Assembly: GCA_032690845.1 (NCBI GenBank)
Contig: CM064424.1
Coordinates: forward strand, 31,606,228-31,670,227
Origin: Eleusine coracana subsp. coracana
Taxonomy: Eukaryota > Streptophyta > Magnoliopsida > Poales > Poaceae
DNA: 64,000 nt
Direction: 5' to 3'
Made by a program: the position numbers and the translations under genes. The notes below the pieces were generated by a model, which saw only the letters and a list, made by a program, of their open reading frames with translations, ran no database searches and had not been told where the DNA came from. Position 1 is the stretch's first letter. Each line of letters opens with the position of its first letter. Shown here piece by piece: positions 33,724 through 46,035 of this stretch.

Positions 33724-34422
33724 TGATGTAAATATGGCCCGATCTTCCGAGAGGTAGGGGGATAAACTCGAATTTGGGAACTCGGCGTCGATGAGACGGC
33801 TTGAATCAGACACGATCCAACCATGCAACCGTTACACCAAGCACAACTTGATTGTTCCTGGAAGCAAAATCGAGAACACAAGCAAGAAAGGATAAACACG
33901 CAATCTGAAATTGCAAATATGGATGACGCGAATCACAAGGAAAGGTTCAAGCTCTGAACACAAAAGGACTAATCGCCACAGTGGTGTAGAACAAGAATAG
34001 GGGCCCTAGATTAGTGTAAAAGGACTTGTCACCACAGTTACAATAATTTGATCAAGTTTCTCTCAAGAAAACTGAACTAAATAAAACCCGAAACTGAAAG
34101 ACGGCGGCTACTGAGTTTATGTAGGAACCAGGGGCGTCCTAGGGTTGGGGGTGACCAGGGGGGCGCCCACAACATGGGCTTAAGGCCCGACACGATACAT
34201 GGCCAAGTTGGCCCAAATTAGGTGGCAAAACGACAGCGTCATCGTCCCCTTTCTAACGCATCAAAGAACGCCTCGTTTGGACGTCGGATGTGGGAGATAT
34301 CATCAAAACCGTGAAGGGGTGTCGGCTGAATCCAAGATGAACGCGGCGACCGATTTGGTGATGACTTGTAACTTGGGGAAGGCCATGATATGCGCGTATC
34401 CAGCATGGTGGTGTCCTCATCA
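33724..34422 (-). repeat. 3' LTR of the chromovirus-like derivative
   Basis: This 699-bp LTR matches 46036-46795 throughout, lacking about 60 bp present there (46540-46605). A polypurine tract (minus strand gagggggaggatgatga region, about 34423-34435) adjoins it on the internal side. Confidence 0.9.
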
Positions 34423-34831
34423 TCCTCCCCCTCTTGAATTGGACTCACCCTCGACTCCATCTCATCATCAATGTCCTGCAAAAGGTTAGTACTAGTAGAA
34501 TGCAAAGTACGAGATACATGATCATTGATAGAAGATATATCACGACAAAGCATAGTATAGCAAGGTGCATCATGATTATCACAAAGTTTAGCAATAGTAG
34601 ATGTCATAGCAAGAAAAGCACCTCCATTTAACTGAATAGGCTTATGTTTAACATCAGAAAGTTGTTTGTTATCTTGTTTTTTCTCAGTATTTTCAGCAAG
34701 CAGTTTAAAATGATTTCTAATATCAGCAGGCAATAACAAACACAAAGTAATATTCCTGTCCTTATGCATGAATGTATATGTATTAGTTCTACCATTGTGG
34801 GCAGCATCCGTATCATATTCCCATGGACGGC
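34423..34831 (-). pseudogene. pol: Protease-proximal remnant joined to the 3' end
   Basis: A minus-strand frame from 34769 reads MHKDRNITLCLLLPADI, then GGAFLAMTSTIAKLCDNHDAPCYTMLC, the counterpart of the post-protease linker of the element at 61604 (ILLATCTDFDELHDANLPCYALVC). It then runs through an acidic stretch (EGEDDEDTTM) into the LTR. Everything from RT to integrase is missing between linker and LTR. A shifted frame upstream (34832 side) contains LGRPWEYDTD-like sequence, the protease end. Confidence 0.7.
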
Positions 34832-35786
34832 CTAATAAAAGCGAACATGCTTGTGTAGGTACAACATGAAAATGGAAGCAGACGCAAGTGGAAGAGTTGT
34901 TGTTGATGGCTTAGCAACATGACTCTTCAAGTTCTCTACTCTAGTGCGTTGTTGGATAGATAGCTCAGTGCTGGACCTGTAAGAATGTTGTGGAAGGCAT
35001 CCTTGTACTTCTCGTTTAGCCTTAAGAGCAATATGATACAATTGGCTGAACCTATTCCACTCTTTATAGTCAATAATATTCTGGATATCATGGTTCAAAC
35101 CACCAAAAAATCTAGCACTAGTCTCAACATCATCTTTATGTATATCACAACGTGCTAAACCAATAAGCAATTCCTGATAATATTCCTCTACTGTTTTACT
35201 ACCTTGTGTTAAAGATTGTAATTTCAAACGTAAATCACGTTGGTAATAAGGAGGAACAAAACGAGATTTCATGCGTTGTTTCAAAATAGGCCATGTGTTG
35301 GGTATAGCAGCATTATTATTGCAAAGAACATTCCACCAAAATAGAGCAAAACTCATAAAGTCACTAGTAACAAGTCTAACTCTATGCTCAGCAGGAACTA
35401 AATGAGAATTAAATTTCTGTTCAACAGCAATTTCCCAATCTAAGTATGCTTCAGTATCAGCACTACCAGCAAAAGGAGGAATGTTAAATTTTAGCTAACA
35501 AAAGTATCAGTATTACCACGATTGTTATTACCTCCCATACCGTGAAGATGGTCTGCATCACGGTCAAAATCATCATCAGCAGCAGCTCGTTGAGGTGGAG
35601 GTCGCCGTTCAACATACTCAATTCGGTTGGCAACAGTGTTGATGTGGCCCATCAACTCGGCAAACTTCATTTCCATGAATATATGCTGGTCCGCAAGAAG
35701 CTTCGTAAGCTCAACCTTGGACACGCAATCAGAAGTCTGTAGAGGACTCCGACTCTCCAAGTGTCCCTTTCCCTTTCTCTGACATG
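34832..35786 (-). pseudogene. gag: Chromovirus-like gag
   Basis: A likely start ATG near 35786 is out of frame with the first long segment (35760-35491, KLLADQHIFMEMKFAELMGHI, a helical N-terminus), so one frameshift lies just downstream of the start. The second segment (35356-34832) has the retrotransposon gag core WPILKQRMKSRFVPPYYQRDL, QGSKTVEEYYQELLIGLARC and FFGGLNHDIQNIIDYKEW. These motifs match the gag at 60920-61582 closely. No zinc knuckle remains. Gag would form particles. This copy is broken between 35357 and 35490 as well. Confidence 0.8.
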
Positions 35787-36164
35787 GTTAGAAGCAAAAG
35801 ACAAGACTAAACAAAAGGATTAGTTGTATCAACTAGCAGGTAGCAGAGGGTGTAGAAAGTGGAAACAATATCAGAAGCAATGTATCACAATCTTGCAAGT
35901 GTTCTTACCAAGGCCAATAGGTCGGGACAATCTATAGTCGAACTTGGGTGTAACAGTTGCAAGGAAGAAACCTGTGCTGCAATATGTATAGCTTGGAAGT
36001 CTAATATGTGTGTCAGTGGAACACAATTCAATAACAGATAGTAGCACTGAATAAATGTCCAAAGTAGTGTCCTAATTGCTACCAAAAGAATCATGTTCAA
36101 AAACAGTTGTGACAGTGAGCAATGGCAAAGGCAGCGAGGATCAAAACAGACTTCACAGACTTAG
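35787..36164 (-). other. Leader of the chromovirus-like derivative, part next to gag
   Basis: This non-coding 5' leader continues on the other side of the nested element at 45307-46020. Minus-strand frames of 60-70 codons here show nothing recognisable. Confidence 0.55.
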
Positions 36165-38006
36165 AAATAATCACCAACATCATACCATATTCTCGTCATA
36201 ATCATGTGTTTTACCTCTAATATTGATGATTTCCATATGGAGTGTCATTTTAGTGCTTTATTGCAGATACAGGTGAAAAGATGACAAAATGACTCTTATA
36301 TGAGAAGTACCGACATGAAGCCCAACTCACCATACAAGGAGGGCTTCCAACTAGCCCATGAAGCTTACAAGACACACCTGGACGTCCATAAGGTCCAATG
36401 TGCAAGCCCAAGGTCGTGGTCCAATGCCTAAGGATTTCTAGAAGGTTTATCCGAAAGGAAAGTTCAATCTGCAGAGTCCAGAAACAGCATCGTATTGTCA
36501 CATGATTTCAGAGCCCAAAACTTGGTCAAATGGGAAACCTAAGAATACCTAAGTGGAAGATATCGTCGAGAGCTTTCTGAAACATATATTATTTACATTT
36601 ATTGGACTCCAGAGCTGGGAGATATGGGCCCCGCAAGGCAGGCTGCACAGAGGAATCCGAATCAGGACAGATATTTTGGTATCGTAATTTTGGCTATCTA
36701 AACGTCCAAATTTGATGATCCAAATAATAATAAAGTTGTAGATCTTTTCGAGGGCTAGGTGATAGAGTCTGGGTTTGCCTCATTAGCTCTCCAGAAGCAT
36801 CAGTTATGATTAAAGTAAGTCGGTGCAGTTTATGGAAGGTACGAAACCAACTTGGATTCAATCTCTATGAGCTAAACTTGGAGGCCAAGCAAGGGACGAC
36901 GTGACCAGAGGCTATATAAACACCCATATGACGTCCAAGGCTGGGAATGATGAGACAAGAGGGGAGAATTAGGCTATAAGAGCCGCTGCACATCACCAGG
37001 AGGCCGCCGGAGTTAAAGAGCCACCAAATTGAAGAGATGTAGTCTTGTCGGGTAGGGACTCTGCGTGGTGCACTACACCAGAGCTAGGAGAAGTAGAGCC
37101 TTGTACCTTAGGAGTCGTCAACGATGCATCATGGCTGCGCCGATCGGCGCACCAGTTATGCCGATCGGCGCGTCCCTGACGGTGATGAATATCGGTACAA
37201 TTATCAATTCATGTTATCTATCTTGATTCTATCCTTGGCTGTAATTTGTGTTCGTCTGGATTGATTGATCTTATATGCGCTTATTTAATTTCTTAGAGGT
37301 ACATCTAAGTATTTAGATGCTCTCTTAATCGTGGTGATTAGGCTAGTATCCGGATCTTGTATGGATCATGATTGCTTGATGATGCTAGGGTGTGGTTTAG
37401 TTGTGACAGAGCTAAGTTTGCGCAACACTTTTAGATAGTCAAGTAGGGTTAAGATACTCACGTAATTAAGGATTTCCTCTCGGTAGCGATAAATCGGGAG
37501 CCGCTTAGAAAGCAGGGTGGTCGTGCTCATCTTCGATGTTTACCGATTGTTTAAAGTGCCAAGTAAGCTTGGATTAAGATGATAACGACTACTGCTTCAG
37601 TGCCGATTGGCACACCAGTTCCACCGATCGGCATAGCCTTTCTCCGACCGCTAGATGCATATAGGCTAACTCCAGGTGATACACCTTGGTCGATGTGTAT
37701 GCTCCTACTCCCCAAGCTTTGGATCAGGCACACTTTGGCTCAGGTAAGACTTCACACCGATCGGCGCACCAGTTAAGCCGATCGGCGCAACCTCCAATTT
37801 CCATCTTCTTTTCATGCTCACGTATGTGCAATATGTACTTTATGATAGGATTGATTTGCTAGATGAAATAGTAAACTCTAAACACGGTTCTCTTCCAATC
37901 CCTGTGGATTCAATTAAACCTTGGAATACTCTAAGGGAAAAAGTGCTACAATGTACACCGTCCTCTTGCGGTATATAAGTGGGTGCGTAGTAACGACCAA
38001 CAAGCA
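36165..38006 (+). repeat. 5' LTR of the 9-kb non-autonomous element
   Basis: The LTR is about 1.84 kb. The TATA box ggctatataaacacc is near 36910, and palindrome pairs lie downstream of it at 37140/37161, 37603/37624 and 37757/37778, so they would be in the transcribed part. It aligns with 43370-45306 from aataatcaccaacat onward. Its first 30 bases are missing or replaced. Confidence 0.87.
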
Positions 38007-38014
38007 TCTTTTTC

Positions 38015-38032
38015 TGGTGCCATTGCCGGGGA
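38015..38032 (+). other. Primer-binding site of the 9-kb non-autonomous element
   Basis: The sequence tggtgccattgccgggga is the tRNA-Asp-type site with two changes, 8 bases after the LTR end as in the Athila-like element. Confidence 0.85.
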
Positions 38033-41000
38033 TCGGCAACTCGAACCTGTTTACGGGGATCTATCTAGTTTATCAAATTAATCCTTTATCTTTTTATTGC
38101 ACATACTCTATTTTTCTTTGTTTGTGTGTCCATTGAAAATCAGGATCAAAGCTAGGCACACAACCTCGACTAGAGCATGGCGACATAGCTGCTTGCGCCG
38201 ATCGGTGCAACCATGCACCGATCGATGCCGTATCGATGCCGACGCCGATGACCTTGCTCTCCGTCAACTCTATTGCTCCGTAGCTGTAGGTGCTAACTCT
38301 GTTAGTAGCCCATCATCAGCTATGGAGTCCATGTCCATGCAAGACTTGCTTGTGCCGATCGGTGCAATGCCCATGCCAATCGACACCTCGCCACTCCATG
38401 AAAAGGGAGGTACGCTTCTTGTGTCAATATTTTTTTTAACTAATGCTTTGCAAGGATTCTATCTTGTTCACAGCAACAAATAATGGGAGAAAAGAATCAT
38501 GAAGATCAAGAATTTCAATTGCAAAGAATGAAGACATGATGAATACATTCTTGATCATGAGTAGATATGCTATCCACTGACCAAAAGAGGGTGTACGAAA
38601 TTCTACAGAGGATTGAAAGACCTACAAATTTGATATTGTGGAAGAGCATCAAGTCTAGATTCAAACGGTTTAAACCTCACATCGTTTGGAGTTTCCTACA
38701 AGGATTTATGGCTAGAACAAGAGACGCTGCACAGGCTGTTTGAATATCTCGCGAGAGTTGCAAACAATTGAAAGTTTGAGTCAAATATGGAATTAAAGTC
38801 CCATATCCACATGATATATGGGTTTCCAGACATTTAAGAGGCTTCCTTTTGGTGATTGACATGGATTCAAGTCGTTTCAAACACGGAGTTTGAATATTTG
38901 GAAAGTTTGAATTCAATTCGGATTCATCGCGAGACAGCCTGACATACCTTTAGAAAAAATACCATATCTCCCTCATACGGAGTCCGATTGTGACGCATGA
39001 GCACTGCATGGAAATATAATTTGATGCCCGATGCAATGGCACAGGTTTCAGCCTCTAATTCCTTTTGTCGTGGCGCAATATCCGAAATAAGACGTCGGTT
39101 CAGAGAAGCAACAGCAGATTTCTTTGGACTTCTTCACTGTCGACTTGACAGATCATTGGACAAGAATTGAGAAGTTGCATCCACTCTTTCATCAATACTT
39201 GCTGGTGCAACAAAGATCAAGATTCACATGTCAAAGGACAAGCCGACATATGCTCCAATGCTTAAAAGACGAAGTCATCAAGATTCTCCAAAAATGAAGC
39301 TAGAAGCTGAAATCATTGGTAATTCTGTATACTTCCTGTGCTGACCATTAGATAAAAATTTTATATCTGAATAGAGATTCAAGTATTCTTTCCAACGCAA
39401 CAAAGGGTGCTAGATTTGGATTTTTCTACAAAGATTTATGAGCACATCATTGGACGCTATGCAAACTCTCAATAGCACGTAGCCCTGGAGCAAAAACATC
39501 ATAAATCCCACATACCGTGTCCGTTTGAAGTGTATGAGCACTCGTTGGAAAGATAATGTTGCAACCTACAAGATGGTATAGGTCTGTGGCCCTGTTGGCA
39601 AGGAGAAATTCAGAGAGAAGAGGATCTGCAGATTATCAATGATAAAATTGGAGATGAAGATGACAACAAGGATAGCTCGAGCAATTCTCCTACAAGCAAA
39701 TGATTAGAAGTTGAACAAGATTGAAGACTCCAGAGCATTATATCACATACACACATTGAGCATTATGCAACACAATAAAAATGGGCAATGAGCGAACCAC
39801 GATGAAGATTGCATAAGTACAAGCTACATGGAAATCTTTGGATCTTACACCAAGAACCATGGCTTCGCGACAACAAGGTATGTAGAAGTCTAGCTACATG
39901 ACTCTAATTGAAGCGCTTTTCGGGAGGCAACCCGTGTTTTTGTGTTTCTTTTTGTTTTGTTTGGATTGACTAGTGCTACTAGGAGGGCAACCTAGAATTT
40001 TTGCATCGTGAGAATAACCCAACTCAATTGATTCACTTGTGGCAAATTAGTTTTAGATTAACTTTTTATTTTTATACCTCCGCCACCATCATTTTGTGTT
40101 TCGTTTGCAAAAATCATCCACTGCATGCATATTTTTGGGTACTTGCTTTGTTTTTGTTTCTATTTTTGCATGATGTTTTCGCCTGCATGTTACCATCTAA
40201 CTTCAGCCCATCTAAGCCTCCCACCCTTCATTTTCCATCAAATTCTATAGCCAATTCCAAATGCGTCGATTGGCACATATCCATTGCCGATTGGCACAAC
40301 ACCCAAATGCTTTTCCAAGCATTCCTTCACTGCCGCCTAACATGTTTTTGTTTTGATTCGCCCAAACCTCTAACTTTGCATGTTCATATTCACCTTCCCA
40401 CTCATAATAGCTTGGTTTGAACTTGATAATTAGCACTTAATTGCCTTGCGCACAATATCCTTAGCAAATTTAGGTGTAAACGTGGTGTTTATGCTTATTT
40501 GTTGAACAACATTGGATAGTTCATTTGCCTTGCTCTGTTTTGCATCATTTGCATTGGTTGGTTGCTAATCTTTTTCATTGTGCTATCTCTCTAGTCCAAC
40601 GGGGTTTGCAATAGCTAAGTCACATAAACATGGTGTTTAGACTTTGGTTATTAACGAATTTCGTTTAGATTACTAGCAATCTAGTTGTAAGCATGGTGCT
40701 TAGAGCTAGGTGTAAACATTGTTCTTGTTTAGCTTCCACACCGCTAACCTTCATTGCTAACATGCTCGTTTGCTTTGCTTCAAGACTAAATGATGAAAGC
40801 ATTTTGATCCTAGAATTGTGTACTTGACACATTCATTTAGCAATTTTATGTGAATGTGGTGTTTAGATGAAATTGTGGAATAACATTGATTATAGTCTTG
40901 TTTCTTTGCTAACATTGTGATACTAACTCCATGCTTCCACACTTGTGCACACAAGTACACCCATTAGGATTTTGTTTTCTTTTTGCTACTAGAATTAAAA

Positions 41001-43338
41001 TGCCACAAGTTGAACTTTTGAGGTTGTTGCTAGATGGTAGATATTGTTCTATCCCCGACAATCATATCAGGGGTAGTATGTGCATTTCAATGTTTTGCAG
41101 GAATGAAAGAAGTACTCTTGAATGAGGACAGTCAAAGGAAACGAGGTGACAATAGCCGCATATACAAGAGGGAGCATTGGGACAGCACATCAAGGCTGGA
41201 GATGGAGGTGATGAGAGGCAGAACCGTCTGCACCAATTGGCGCATCCTCGTGCCGATCGGCGCACCCTCGCTGCCCCTGCTATCGCCCTTCTCTGATGCA
41301 ATCCAGCAAGATTTTAAGCATGGGGGAGGCACAAGCTGAGCTTCAATCAATTAAAATGCGGTAACATCCCTTTGATTCTTCACTTCTCCTAATCTTATTT
41401 TCTTCTCAAACCTGTACTTGTTGTCTACTTTCAACTTGGGAATTTTCTCTCTTTTTCTTTTTGTGATACCCTTTTCATTTTGTTCATGCGAAAGGTTATT
41501 TGTAATTTGTCACATAGGACATAGAATGGACAATGACATGTCCCTAATAGCTACCTTAGGGTGACCAAATGTCATTAATTTATCTAGGGGAGCTTGTATG
41601 TATCATCACCGTTGTCTTATAATGCTTTCACGATGAATAAATGCTTAACTATGATGAGGATATTTGCTAGAGATATGATGAAAGTTGCTATTGTTATTGG
41701 AACTTGCATGATCATTGCACATAATTATCCACCGCTTAATTTTCAACTAAGCACCAATTCTATGAACTCTATTTGTTGACAGATGTTTTGATAAAGACCC
41801 CATATGGTTGAATTGTTCTTCATGACAATATGCTTTGCTCTCTAAGAAGAAAACTCCAACATAGCTAGTGAACTTAATAATTTTTGGAAAACTGTTACAT
41901 GTGGTCTCTAACCCTTGCAAATTTTGCTCTCTTGTATTGATAATACCTACCAAAGCCAAATCTGCTACACTTATATGATAAACCTGTCGATTGCAACATG
42001 TAATTTGGTGAGTCGTTTAAAGTTTGTGTTCTTTTGGTATGAGACTTAGAAGTTGTCCATTTTGTTTGCGTAACTATCACTTGTTTGCTGGCCTCTTCAT
42101 ATTTAGCAATGCTCTCTGAATATTCCCACCTGTAAACCCATATTTCTTTTGGTGATGTCCTCTCCTTGTCCACAACTTATGATATGAGTTTCTCGTCGAG
42201 CCGTTGTGCTATTTATATGGTTTTATGCACAAATTATCAAGACCTCTTGCTGAAGACGATGATTTTCATCAATAAACACCTCTGAACACTCTCTGAAATG
42301 CAAAGCATCAATAGAAGGAGAAGTCAAGGCAGAATCATATGTGCGCCGATCGGCGCAGGTGTCGTGCCGATTGGCGCAAGGAATAAAAAGTGCTATGTTA
42401 TCTCCAGAAATTAATTATATGTGTTCCAGATGGTTGAAGAGAAGAAATAAAGGATTTAGCTACTGCTTATCTTTTGTTACTCCATTTGCTCAAGACGAGC
42501 AACATTTAAGCATGGGGGGATGGACGTCATTCATCATTCCGAAGCACTAGCTAATGGATTTCAAATATTGTTGAAGGAAGATCAAGGATGTTTCAAGTTA
42601 TATCAAGTTGCAACAGAGGAATTCACAAGATTTGTGCATAAACCATTATTCTTCAAGTAAGTGCATTCAAATTGGCTGAAACTATATCACTCCAACCATG
42701 TGCAATCCAATTTCGAGAACTTTATTTGTGTCTTGAGATCATTATTTGCCTTTTGCATATGTCCACCTTTCAAAAGCGTGTGTTTTTCCTCTTCTTCGTA
42801 ATGTTTTCCAATGGCCTTTTTGACAAGTCTTTGTAAAACCAATTAGAACTATCTCTTGATTTGATAATACTCTAAGTTACATTGTTGCTAGTTGTTTTCC
42901 TACCAAGCTACACATAAAGCCTTCCACCAAATATTTGTAGATAGGATCACTTCTAGTTGTTTGGCTTGTGAGATTTGTAAAATGAGTGTTGCCTTGATTC
43001 TTTCCAAGAGAGTGTTTTTGTTTGGATATAAAAGACTAAATTTCTGGAAAAACTTTATCATTTAAGGCCTAGTTTGAGGAGCAATCTGATTTGAGAGTTG
43101 AAGCCACTTTGTTTGATCATTGTGGTCGGATCTTAGTCATTTTCTGTTCCCCACTAGTATCTTTGAGTAGTAGAATTGGTCCAACATAAAACTTTTTGTG
43201 CTACACTTTTAAAGCAGGTTAGATATGCATGTGCTTTGATGAATGCGAGTGAAGATAATATGATTGCAACGCTGATCCCTCCTTGAGGGTGATTTAATTG
43301 CTCGAGGACGAGCAAAGGTATAAGCATGGGGGAACCAT
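38033..43338 (+). other. Non-coding interior of the 9-kb element
   Basis: These 5.3 kb have no gag, protease, RT or integrase motif in any frame and no long ORF (best about 139 codons at 40001-40420, hydrophobic and unremarkable). Visible structure comprises palindrome pairs at 38198/38218, 38355/38376, 40266/40287, 41233/41253 and 42346/42367. There are imperfect gtgtaaacatggtgtttag-type repeats at 40470-40870, and three polypurine-like cassettes (agcatgggggag at about 41318, agcatgggggga at about 42510, and the terminal one at about 43323). Numerous short blocks recall the LARD-like element at 14053. Confidence 0.75.
43298..43338 (+). other. Pre-polypurine block and polypurine tract
   Basis: The block ctcgaggacgagcaaaggta is followed by agcatgggggaacca just before the 3' LTR. 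The first part is also found at about 17087-17106 in the other LARD-like element, so it is a conserved piece, probably connected with plus-strand priming or with a gag/pol-independent function in these families. Confidence 0.8.
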
Positions 43339-45306
43339 TGGTGGTTCCTATGTACCCGTTTTATATGTCAATAACCACCAACATTGTACCATATTCTCTT
43401 CATAATCATGTATTTACCTCTAATATTGATGATTTCTATATGTAGTGTTGTTTTAGTACTTTATTGCAGAAACAGGTGAAAAGGCGACAAAATAACTCTT
43501 ATATGAGAAGTACCGACATGAAGCCCGACTCGCCATAAAAGGAGGGCTTCTCACTAGTCCATGAAGCTTAGAATACACACCTGGACATCCATGAGGTCCA
43601 ATGTGCAAGCCCAAGGTCGTGGCCCAATGCTTAAGGATTTCTACAAGGTTTATCCGAAAGGAAAGTTCAATTCACGGATTCTAGAAACCATACTGTATTG
43701 TCACGCAATTTCGGAGCCCAAGACGTGGTCAAATGGGAAACCTCAGAATACCAAAGTTGAAGATCTCATCGAGGGCTTTCCACAACATATATTATTTACA
43801 TTTATTGGACTCCTGAGCTAGGAGATATGGGCCCCGCAATGCAGGCTGCATAGAGGAATCTGAATCAGGACAGATATTTTGGTATCGCAATTTTGGCTAT
43901 CTAAACGTCCAAATTTGATGATCCAAATAATAATAAAGTTGTAGATCTTTTCGAGGGCTAGGTGATAGAGTCTGGGTTTGCCTCATTAGCTCTCCAGATC
44001 TTTTCGAGGGCTAGTTGTAGATCCGAATATGAGGATCCAAATAATACCAAAGTTGTAAATCTTTTCGAGAGATACGAGATAGAGTCTGGTTTTGCCTCAT
44101 TTGGACTCCGGAAGCATCAGTTCTGATTAAAGTAATTCGGCGTAGTTTATGAAAGGTACGAAACCGACTTGGATTCAATCTCTATGAGCTAAACTTGGAG
44201 GCCAAGCAAGGCAGGATGTGACCAGAGGCTATATAAACACCAATATGACGTCCAAGGCTGGGCACAACGAGACAAGAGGGGAGAATTAGGCTATAGGAGC
44301 CGCTGCACATTGCTAGGAGGCCGCCGGAGTTGAAGAGCCACCAAATTGAAGAGTTGTAATCTAGTCGGGTAGGGACCTTGCGTAGTGCACTACACTGGAG
44401 CTAGGAGAAGTAGAGCCATGTACCTTAGGAGTCGTCAACGATGCATCATGGCTGCGCCGATCGGCACACCAGTTGCACCGATCGATGCGTCCCTGACGGT
44501 GATGAATATCGGTACAGTTATCAATTCATGTTATCTATCTTGATTCTATCCTTGGTTGCAATTTATGTTTGTCTGGATTAATTGATCTTACATACGCTTA
44601 TTTAATTGCTTAGAGGTACATCTAAGTATTTAGATGCTCTCTTAATCGTGGTGATTAGGCTAGTATCCGGATCTTGTATGAATCATGATTGCTTGATGAT
44701 GCTAGGGTGTGGTTTATTATGACAGAGCTAAGCTTGCGCAACACTTTTAGATAGTCATGTAGGGTTAAGATACTAGCGTGATTAAGGGTTTTCTCTTGGC
44801 AGCGATAAATCAGAAAACAGGGTGGTCTTGCTCATCATCAATGTTTACTGATTGTTTAAAGTGCCAAGTAAGCTAAGATTAAGATGATAACGACTACTGC
44901 TTAAGTGTCGATCAGCACACCAGCTGCGCAGATCGGCATAGCCTTTCTTTGACCGCTAGATGCATATAGGCTAACTCCATGTGATACTCCTTGGTCGATG
45001 TGTATGCTCCTACTTCCCAAGCTTTGGATCAGGCACACTTTGGCTCAGGTAAGACTTCGCACCGATCGGTGCACCAGTTGAGCCGATCAGCACAACTTCC
45101 AATTTCCATCTTCTTTTTATGCTCACGTATGTACAATATGTACTTCATGATAGGATCGATTTGCTAGACGAAATAGTAAACTCTAAATACGGTTCTCTTC
45201 CGATCCCTGTGGATTCGATTAAACCTTGGAATACTCTAAGGGAAAAAGTGCTACAATGTACACCGTTCTCTTGCGGTATATAAGTGGGTGCATAGTAACG
45301 GCCAAC
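43339..45306 (+). repeat. 3' LTR of the 9-kb non-autonomous element
   Basis: The LTR is about 1.97 kb, begins TGGTGGTTCCTATG and ends CGGCCAACA. TATA ggctatataaacacc is near 44228. Palindrome pairs lie at 44457/44478, 44908/44929 and 45062/45083, in the same three positions as in the 5' LTR. It contains a local tandem duplication of an atcttttcgagggcta block (43950-44090) absent from the left copy. Confidence 0.88.
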
Positions 45307-46020
45307 AGAGTGCAAATCAAAATCTTGATTTTTTGTATTATTTTTCCACTATTTTTCTGTGATAGAGGAACACAAAGGAAGGAACCACAAGAAGTTTCAA
45401 CTCAAACAGAGGGGAAACAAAGCATAGGCAAAATCTCAAAGTTTCACGAAACTCTATTTTTGACTTCATAATTTTTTTTCTATTTCTTCTCGATTGTTTT
45501 TGAATTTTTTGACGAGGCACACAGGATGTAGCCAGGTCTGGGTCACCTCAACTTTGAGTCAAGAATCTGCTGTAAAAATTTCAGCCCAATAGGAGCAACG
45601 AGCGAAAAGTTATGCCTGTTTTACCGAAGGTAGGTCAAGATAGGGGTTGAGAGGGGGGCACAGAAACGGAATCGGGTAGGGTTTTTTTCGTTGGCAACGG
45701 ATTGTGGGGGATGGGTGGGTGACACGATGGTGAATCCAATGGAAAACATGATGGTGATGGTGGTTAAAACAGATGGGAAAAATGATGGTGTGCAGCGGAG
45801 ATGAAAACATAAACCGAATCGAAACACAAATTCAAGCCAGCAACTGAACTCGACTAGAACACAAACTCAACACCACGGACTCTGAAATTAAATTATGCAA
45901 AGGCTAAACAATGTCTGAGATAGTGGGGGAAAAAAATTCTTGGTTTTTTCGTGGACAATAGGTGATGAATACAAACGAATCTAAAGGGGAAAACATGATA
46001 ATACCTCACGGGGAACCAAG
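45307..46020 (-). other. Leader of the chromovirus-like derivative, part next to the LTR
   Basis: This is non-coding sequence between the nested element and the primer-binding site at 46021, with no gene supported. It is the LTR-proximal half of the leader whose other half is 35787-36164. Confidence 0.6.
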
Positions 46021-46034
46021 GAATCTGATACCAC
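46021..46034 (-). other. Primer-binding site, initiator-Met type
   Basis: The minus strand reads agtggtatcagattc directly beside the LTR (46036). This proves that the derivative lies on the minus strand. Confidence 0.87.
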
Positions 46035-46035
46035 T

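Larger units (their letters stand above)
36165..45306 (+). mobile_element. 9-kb non-autonomous LTR element (LARD-like), Athila-related
   Basis: It has a 5' LTR (36165-38006), a tRNA-Asp-type primer-binding site, a 5.3-kb interior without gag or pol, a pre-polypurine block and a 3' LTR (43339-45306). The LTR end (ttgcggtatataagtgggtg then accaacaagca) and primer-binding site match the Athila-like element at 1-5558, so an Athila relative is the likely source of enzymes. It carries 11 of the 15 palindrome pairs. About 30 bp at the 5' end of the left LTR do not match the right LTR, and no target duplication was identified. Confidence 0.88.

Noticed and set aside
36165..36180. Target duplication for the 9-kb element
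   Set aside because: The 5' end of the left LTR does not match the right LTR for about 30 bp, and no equal 5-bp flanks were found, so none is claimed.
38033..43338. Novel protein-coding gene in the 9-kb element
   Set aside because: The longest frames (up to 139 codons) show no motif and no conservation sign, and they have random composition.
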